The notes under the pieces: model-generated
Told to the model about the DNA's origin: nothing
The model's database searches: none
The model's input: the letters and a program-made list of their open reading frames with translations, nothing else
Program-made: the position numbers and the translations under genes
Assembly (NCBI RefSeq): GCF_027307225.1
Contig: NZ_DAHUXJ010000149.1
Coordinates: 61,606 to 125,605 of the forward strand
Length of the DNA: 64,000 nucleotides
Source: Bradyrhizobium sp.
GTDB taxonomy: Bacteria > Pseudomonadota > Alphaproteobacteria > Rhizobiales > Xanthobacteraceae
Reading direction: 5' to 3'
Part shown: piece by piece, positions 59,506 to 64,000 of the stretch
Numbering within the stretch: the first letter of the stretch is position 1
Layout: each line of letters starts with the position of its first letter

Positions 59506-59595
59506 TCAGCGTCGTCGTCGGACATGGCGCACCCCATCGTCGTCACGGCGGTGACGGCGGCAGGCGGCGCGGGCAATGGTCCGGTTCGAAATCAT
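59506..59595 (-). CDS. Putative arginine-rich leader peptide of argD
   Basis: A 29-codon frame from the ATG at 59595 to TGA encodes 11 arginines, including two Arg pairs around a His near the middle and a run of four Arg codons (CGA CGA CGA CGC) just before the stop. It lies between rimO (44 nt away) and the argD terminator on the argD strand. No ribosome site is visible, but the promoter places the ATG only about 4-5 nt from the likely transcription start. I infer that ribosome stalling at Arg codons when charged tRNA-Arg is low lets the antiterminator form. No homology search was possible. Confidence 0.72.
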   Translation of the reverse strand: MISNRTIARAACRRHRRDDDGVRHVRRRR

Positions 59596-59605
59596 GGGCT
59601 GCGCT

Positions 59606-59633
59606 GATACAGCTTGCGGCCGTATGCTGTCAA
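59606..59633 (-). promoter_or_regulatory. Sigma-70-type promoter of the argD leader
   Basis: On the minus strand TTGACA (59628-59633) and TGTATC (59606-59611) are 16 bp apart. They fit exactly into the 43-nt gap between rimO and the leader ORF; the -10 box ends 10 nt before the leader ATG. Confidence 0.65.
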
Positions 59634-59638
59634 GCGGC

Positions 59639-60964
59639 TCAAAACCCTGCGACCGATCCGTGCAGGTCGTATTCGTCGGATCGTTCGATCTTTGCCGTGA
59701 CGATTTCGCCGACTTTCAGAGGCCTGCGGCTCGTGACATAGACCGCGCCGTCGATCTCCGGCGCGTCGGCCTTTGAGCGTCCTTTGGCGACGGTCGGACC
59801 GACTTCGTCGATGATGACTTGTTGTCGGGTGCCGACCTTGCGCTTCAAGCGTCGTACCGAAATCTTCTGCTGCCGCGCCATCAGCGCCTTCCAGCGTTCC
59901 TGTTTGACCTCATCAGCAACGGCATGCCCAAGCGCGTTGGCGGGAGCCCCTGCCACAGGTTCATATTTGAAGCAGCCAAGGCGGTCGATCTCGGCTTCCT
60001 CAAGCCAGTCGAGCAACTCGGCAAAATCGGCGTCGGTCTCGCCGGGAAAACCAACGATGAACGTAGAGCGCAAGGCGAGATCGGGGCACTCCGCGCGCCA
60101 GCTCCTGATACGCGCCAGCGTCTTTTCCTGCGCGGCCGGACGCTTCATCGCCTTCAGAATTTCCGGGCTTGCGTGCTGGAACGGGATATCGAGATAAGGC
60201 AGCACCTTGCCCTCGTTCATGAGGCCGATGACCTCGTCGACATGGGGGTAGGGGTAGACATATTGCAGCCGTACCCAAACGCCGAATTCGCCGAGCGCCT
60301 GCGCCAGATCGAAAAATTTGGCGCGGACTTCGCGATCCCTCCAGGGACTGGTCGCATATTTGATGTCGACGCCATAGGCGGAGGTGTCCTGCGAGATGAC
60401 AAGTAATTCCTTGACGCCGGCATCGACCAGCCGCTCGGCCTCGCGGAGCACGTCGTTCGCCGGGCGCGACACCAGATCGCCGCGCAATTTCGGGATGATG
60501 CAGAAGGAGCAGCGGTTATTGCAGCCTTCGGAAATCTTAAGATACGCGTAATGCCGCGGCGTCAGCTTGATGCCCTGCGGCGGCACCAGATCAAGATGCG
60601 GGTTGTGGGCCGGCGGCACCGCGCGATGCACGGCTTCGAGCACGCTTTCATATTGCTGCGGACCCGTGATCGACAACACGCCGGGATAGGCTTGCTCGAT
60701 CTGGTCGGGCTCGGCGCCCATGCAACCGGTGACAATCACCTTGCCGTTTTCGGCCATCGCATCGCCGATGGCGGAGAGCGATTCCTGCTTGGCACTGTCG
60801 AGAAAACCGCACGTATTGACGATGACCAGATCGGCGCCATCGTGCTTGCGCGCCAGTTCATAGCCTTCGGCGCGCAGTCGCGTGATGATGCGCTCGGAAT
60901 CCACCAACGCCTTTGGGCATCCAAGCGAAACAAAGCTGACTTTAGGCGCGGCGGCCTGCGACAT
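59639..60964 (-). CDS. rimO: Ribosomal protein S12 methylthiotransferase
   Basis: The 441-residue radical SAM enzyme adds a methylthio group to an aspartate of ribosomal protein S12. The N-terminal domain holds the auxiliary cluster cysteines (C15 in VSLGCPK, C52 in NTCGF, C81 in TGCMG). The radical SAM cluster is C148, C152 and C155 in ISEGCNNRCSFCIIPKLRG. A C-terminal TRAM domain (about 375-441) ends in KIERSDEYDLHGSVAGF. It is divergent from nasT and codirectional with argD, which has its own promoter. Confidence 0.95.
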   Translation of the reverse strand: MSQAAAPKVSFVSLGCPKALVDSERIITRLRAEGYELARKHDGADLVIVNTCGFLDSAKQESLSAIGDAMAENGKVIVTGCMGAEPDQIEQAYPGVLSITGPQQYESVLEAVHRAVPPAHNPHLDLVPPQGIKLTPRHYAYLKISEGCNNRCSFCIIPKLRGDLVSRPANDVLREAERLVDAGVKELLVISQDTSAYGVDIKYATSPWRDREVRAKFFDLAQALGEFGVWVRLQYVYPYPHVDEVIGLMNEGKVLPYLDIPFQHASPEILKAMKRPAAQEKTLARIRSWRAECPDLALRSTFIVGFPGETDADFAELLDWLEEAEIDRLGCFKYEPVAGAPANALGHAVADEVKQERWKALMARQQKISVRRLKRKVGTRQQVIIDEVGPTVAKGRSKADAPEIDGAVYVTSRRPLKVGEIVTAKIERSDEYDLHGSVAGF

Positions 60965-61079
60965 TTTTGAGCTGTCCAGATAAATAATGGGCAGGAGCTA
61001 ATCCCAATCCTGCTCAAATACAAGGCTTTGAGACCCACAGTCTCGGCGTACTATGAACGGCGAGGAATGCGGGTAAACG

Positions 61080-61670
61080 ATGGGCGCCGAGTCGTCTCCA
61101 AAAATTGCGATTGTCGACGAAAGCCCGGTCCGCGCTGCAATTCTCGAACAGGGATTGCGGGAGGCGGGCTACACCAATGTCGTGCGCATCGAAGAGATGC
61201 AGAAGCTGCAGAACCGCATCCACGCACTCGAGCCCGACGTCATCGTGATCGACCTGGAAAATCCCAGCCGCGACCTTCTGGAGCAGATGTTTCAGGTCAG
61301 CCGAGCCGTGCGGCGGCCGATCGCGATGTTCGTCAATCAAAGCGACGCCGCTGCAATTCAAGCGTCCGTTGATGCCGGCGTTTCCGCCTATATCGTCGAC
61401 GGTTTGAAGAAGGAGCGGCTCAAACCGATCCTTGATCTCTGCATTTCCCGTTTCAATGCCTTCGCCAAGCTTCAGGACGAGCTCGATCGGGCCAGGTCGG
61501 CCCTGGAAGACCGCAAGGTGATCGACCGTGCAAAGGGCATCCTGATGAAGCTGAAAGGCCTAAGCGAAGACGAGGCCTATGGGCTGCTGCGATCAACCGC
61601 CATGCGTGAAAAGAAAAAAATCGGCGAGATCGCCCAGTCGATCCTGACGGCGTCGGAGCTCCTGAAGTGA
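61080..61670 (+). CDS. nasT: ANTAR response regulator NasT
   Basis: The 196-residue protein has a receiver-like domain (about 8-120) with IVDES and VIVIDLENPS (Asp58), and an ANTAR RNA-binding domain (about 125-190) reading DRKVIDRAKGILMKLKGLSEDEAYGLLRSTAMREKKKIGEIAQSIL. NasT binds paired hairpins in leader RNA and prevents termination in nitrate/nitrite assimilation operons, with NasS as the nitrate/nitrite sensor that holds it back. No nasS lies in this window. The focA-nirA genes follow after a 398-bp gap. Confidence 0.93.
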   Translation: MGAESSPKIAIVDESPVRAAILEQGLREAGYTNVVRIEEMQKLQNRIHALEPDVIVIDLENPSRDLLEQMFQVSRAVRRPIAMFVNQSDAAAIQASVDAGVSAYIVDGLKKERLKPILDLCISRFNAFAKLQDELDRARSALEDRKVIDRAKGILMKLKGLSEDEAYGLLRSTAMREKKKIGEIAQSILTASELLK

Positions 61671-61861
61671 CGACGGTTTTTTCCCGATGGGCATCGGTTT
61701 GGCGCTCATATCGGCGATGTGAGCAGAAAATAGGCATCAATACACTCTGCCAAAAAAATAATCTTGCTGCCCAATATTCATAAGATCGGGCAATCGACCC
61801 GCTCACCGCACGTCGAATAGAAGCCTTTGAAAAGGCGACATATTTAATCCGGGCGTCGTTA

Positions 61862-61877
61862 TGGCACGCAACTTGTA
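61862..61877 (+). promoter_or_regulatory. Candidate sigma-54 promoter of focA-nirA
   Basis: TGGCACG (61862-61868) and TTGTA (61873-61877) have RpoN spacing; the only deviation in the core is GT instead of GC at -12. RpoN/NtrC control would fit nitrogen assimilation. Transcription would start near 61888. Confidence 0.5.
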
Positions 61878-61887
61878 TTGTTGCAGT

Positions 61888-62068
61888 GCAGCCAGCGCCG
61901 CTGATGGCGATTGGCTTCCATCGGAGATGGATGTCCGCAGCAACGAGGCTGACCGGATCGCGAGAGCGAAGTTCGACAAGGCGCCGGCGCCTCCGTCGAA
62001 CTTCCGAGCGATCGCACATTCTTCGCCCGTCGTGACCCACGCAGGCGCGTGACAGCTGGAGCCTCGAT
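61888..62068 (+). promoter_or_regulatory. Structured leader of focA, candidate NasT target
   Basis: This 180-nt leader contains two small hairpins (CGCC-GCTGAT-GGCG with a 6-nt loop near 61896-61909, and TCCAT-CGGAG-ATGGA near 61917-61931). A larger stem at 61969-62004 follows (GAAGTTCGAC/GTCGAACTTC with an inner GGCGCC palindrome). Two adjacent hairpins followed by a strong stem is the layout of ANTAR targets, but the loops do not clearly match the A1/G4 hexaloop rule and no T-run follows the large stem. Confidence 0.4.
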
Positions 62069-62905
62069 ATGGACTACGTAAGACCTACCGACGTTGTTAA
62101 TTCGATGATTGACGCCAGCCTGAAGAAGCTGGCGCTTCCTCCGCGCGACCTTCTGATCCGCGGCATTCTCTCGGGCGCGCTGTTGGGCGCGGCGACGACC
62201 CTCGCTATGACCGGCGCGGCGACCACAGGCCAGCCACTGGTGGGCGCTCTGATCTTTCCCGTCGCCCTCATTATCATCGTTCTGTTGAACCTCGAGCTGG
62301 TGACGGGCAGTTTCGCGCTGGTGCCGCTCGCGCGGTTGGAGGGCCGCGCTGGCTGGGGCGCCGTTGTGGCCAACTGGTCGTGGGTCTATCTGGCGAACCT
62401 GATTGGTAGCATCGCGTTTGGACTGCTGATCGCGATCTCGCTGACCAACGCGGGCAAGGCGGAGGTAACCGGGGTTGCCGCGAAGATCGTTTCGATCGCC
62501 GAAAGCAAGACGATTGCCAACGAAGCGCTCGGCGCAGCCGGCATGGTCTCGCTCTTTGTCAAAGGGATCCTCTGCAACTGGCTGGTGAGCCTGGGCGTCG
62601 TCATGGCCATGACGTCGAACTCGACGATCGGAAAGATGTTCGCGACGTGGTGGGCCATCTTCCTTTTCTTCGCGCTCGGCTTCGAACACGCCGTGGTCAA
62701 CATGTTCCTGATTCCAACCGGCATGCTGCTCGGCGCCAAGGTTGGAATGTATGACTGGTGGGTCTGGAACCAGATCCCCGTCACGCTCGGCAACATCGTC
62801 GGCGGCTTCCTGTGCACAGGCCTTGCGATCTACGCGACCTACAAGCCCACCGAAGCGTCCTCCGCAGCGCCAGCCGTCACAGCACCGAAGGCTCTCGCGT
62901 TATGA
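62069..62905 (+). CDS. focA: Formate/nitrite transporter family protein
   Basis: The 278-residue protein has six hydrophobic helices of the FNT pentameric channel fold. LVTGSFALVPLARLEGRAGW near residue 72 and ILCNWLVSLGVVMAMTSNS near residue 170 match the family's conserved loops. Next to nasT and nirA, nitrite is the likely substrate. The gene overlaps nirA (ATGA), implying coupled translation. In some Bradyrhizobium the nitrate ABC importer nrtABC precedes nirA instead; it is absent here. Confidence 0.88.
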   Translation: MDYVRPTDVVNSMIDASLKKLALPPRDLLIRGILSGALLGAATTLAMTGAATTGQPLVGALIFPVALIIIVLLNLELVTGSFALVPLARLEGRAGWGAVVANWSWVYLANLIGSIAFGLLIAISLTNAGKAEVTGVAAKIVSIAESKTIANEALGAAGMVSLFVKGILCNWLVSLGVVMAMTSNSTIGKMFATWWAIFLFFALGFEHAVVNMFLIPTGMLLGAKVGMYDWWVWNQIPVTLGNIVGGFLCTGLAIYATYKPTEASSAAPAVTAPKALAL

Positions 62906-64000
62906 TGATGGATACTCTGGCCGTCGACTTTACCGACGAGCAGAAGCGATATCTGGAAGGCTTCACGAGCGGCTTGCAGATCAGCCGGGTGGGGCGAGGT
63001 CTGGGCGGTGGTGTCGTCAAGAGCGGCGCCGGCGCGAGCGAGCCCACCGGACCCGACGCCGCGCACATCAAGGCGCAAGATCAGATTCTGGCGTCGGGCA
63101 AAAAACTCGCCGACCAGGAGAAGTTCAAACGCGAGGAGCATCCGTTCGATGCCTATCCGCGTCTGAAGCAGCAGGCGCTGACCAACGCGCCGCCGTCGCC
63201 GGCGGATAATTTCCGCTGGCGCTATTACGGCCTGTTCTACGTGGCGCCGGCGCAGGATGCCTTCATGTGCCGGGTGCGCATCCCCGGCGGCCTCCTGAAT
63301 GCATTTCAGCTGCGTGGTCTCGCGGCGATCGCCGATGACCTTGGCGGCGGCTATGCCGACATCACGACGCGGGCGAATGTGCAGATCCGCGAGATCCCGG
63401 CGGGGCAGGCGGCCGAGATGCTGCTGCGGCTGTCGGAGATCGGCCTGACCTCGCGCGGCGCGGGCGCCGACAACATCCGCAACATCACCGGCAGTCCGAC
63501 CGCCGGCATCGATCCGCAGGAGCTGATCGATACCCGGCCGCTCGCGCATGAGCTGCACCACTACATCCTCAATCACCGCGAGCTCTACGGCCTGCCGCGC
63601 AAGTTCAACATCGCCTTCGACGGCGGCGGCCGGATTTCCGTGCTGGAGGACACCAACGACATCGGCTTCGCCGCCATTGCGGTCGGACCCGGCGAGGCAG
63701 TGCCGGAAGGAGTCTATTTCCGCATGCAGCTCGGCGGCATCACCGGCCACGGCACCTTCGCGGCCGATACGGGGGTCATCGTGCGCCCGGACGAATGCGT
63801 GCCCGTCGCCGTGGCGGTGGTGCGCGCCTTCATCGAGCACGGCGACCGCACCGACCGCAAGAAAGCGCGGATGAAATACGTCATCGACCGGCTCGGTCTC
63901 GACGGCTACATGGCCGAAGTCGAAAAGCAGCTCGGCGCCAAGCTCACGCGCCTGCCGCTCGATGCATGCCTGCCGCGTCCGAAGCGGCTGAAGGACGGCC
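62902..64000 (+). CDS. nirA: Ferredoxin-type nitrite reductase NirA, 5' part (cut by window edge)
   Basis: The frame opens with three ATGs at 62902, 62905 and 62908 and is still open at the end, giving about 366 residues. After an N-terminal extension (about 1-95, including GGGVVKSGAGASEPTGPDA), the ferrite-like half of a nitrite/sulfite reductase begins: FRWRYYGLFYVAP, CRVRIPGGLLNAFQLRGLAAIAD, YADITTRANVQIREIP and NIRNITGSPTAGIDPQELIDT. The iron-sulfur/siroheme cysteines lie beyond the window. It reduces nitrite to ammonium in assimilation; sulfite reductase is the alternative, but the neighbours favour nitrite. Confidence 0.88.
   Translation, partial: MMMDTLAVDFTDEQKRYLEGFTSGLQISRVGRGLGGGVVKSGAGASEPTGPDAAHIKAQDQILASGKKLADQEKFKREEHPFDAYPRLKQQALTNAPPSPADNFRWRYYGLFYVAPAQDAFMCRVRIPGGLLNAFQLRGLAAIADDLGGGYADITTRANVQIREIPAGQAAEMLLRLSEIGLTSRGAGADNIRNITGSPTAGIDPQELIDTRPLAHELHHYILNHRELYGLPRKFNIAFDGGGRISVLEDTNDIGFAAIAVGPGEAVPEGVYFRMQLGGITGHGTFAADTGVIVRPDECVPVAVAVVRAFIEHGDRTDRKKARMKYVIDRLGLDGYMAEVEKQLGAKLTRLPLDACLPRPKRLKDG

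Noticed and set aside
61969..62004. GAAGTTCGAC/GTCGAACTTC stem as another CTAG-family hairpin
   Set aside because: Arms resemble the GAAGTTCG type by chance, but there are no CTAG ends or outer stem; treated as part of the focA leader.

Overview
The window is GC-rich chromosomal DNA from an alphaproteobacterium, most likely Bradyrhizobium or a close relative. Evidence: the order gyrA - coaD - two cyclophilins - queA - tgt; a two-gene beta-1,3/1,6-glucan locus of the ndvB/ndvC type; phosphatidylcholine synthase; DUF3551 and IalB-type secreted proteins; a Rhizobiales-type LexA box (GAAC-N7-GAAC) before ssb; and a NasT/FocA/NirA nitrite-assimilation block at the right edge. No phage, integron, CRISPR array or intact insertion sequence was seen. 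The content is mostly core housekeeping.

Layout. 1-6.5 kb: partial outer-membrane protein, ssb, gyrA, a CBM9-like secreted protein and a decayed Tat-exported gene. 6.8-12.8 kb: coaD, two peptidylprolyl isomerases, queA, asd (minus strand) and tgt. 13-28 kb: cysK with an orphan BrnA-like antitoxin, a DMT exporter, RidA, small secreted proteins, a ModE-like regulator, a porin, a sodium:solute symporter, an FUSC membrane protein, a CmcJ/NvfI-like oxidoreductase and tRNA-Lys(UUU). 28.6-35.3 kb: the glucan locus. 35.6-47.9 kb: an SPOR-like protein, glmU, glmS, a DUF502 protein, recG, sdhE and mfd. 47.9-57 kb: a PleD-like protein with a degenerate GGDEF domain, a degenerate adenylate-forming protein, an oligopeptide-type binding protein, IalB, HspQ, a UbiH-like monooxygenase, Pcs and TerC. 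57-64 kb: quinone oxidoreductase, argD, rimO, nasT, focA and nirA (cut by the window end).

Three things stand out. (1) Ten copies of a composite two-hairpin element, each 165-170 bp, lie between genes. Each hairpin starts and ends with CTAG or a variant, has a 10-bp outer stem, a 3-nt AAA/TTT bulge on the arm next to the linker (longer or different in a few), an inner stem of about 16 bp and a 20-24-nt loop. The two hairpins face each other across a 13-nt AT-rich linker (14 nt in one copy). Stem sequences differ between subfamilies while pairing is kept, so the structure appears selected. The CTAG ends repeatedly supply the TAG stop codon of the neighbouring gene (gyrA, glmU, hspQ and others). 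(2) argD is preceded by a promoter, an unannotated 29-codon ORF with 11 arginine codons, and a 12-bp-stem terminator: a candidate arginine attenuator. (3) asd has the same arrangement, with a 23-codon ORF holding 6 Thr and 3 Lys codons, both end products of the aspartate pathway. In both cases the leader ATG lies about 10 nt from the -10 box, so the leader mRNAs would be nearly leaderless.
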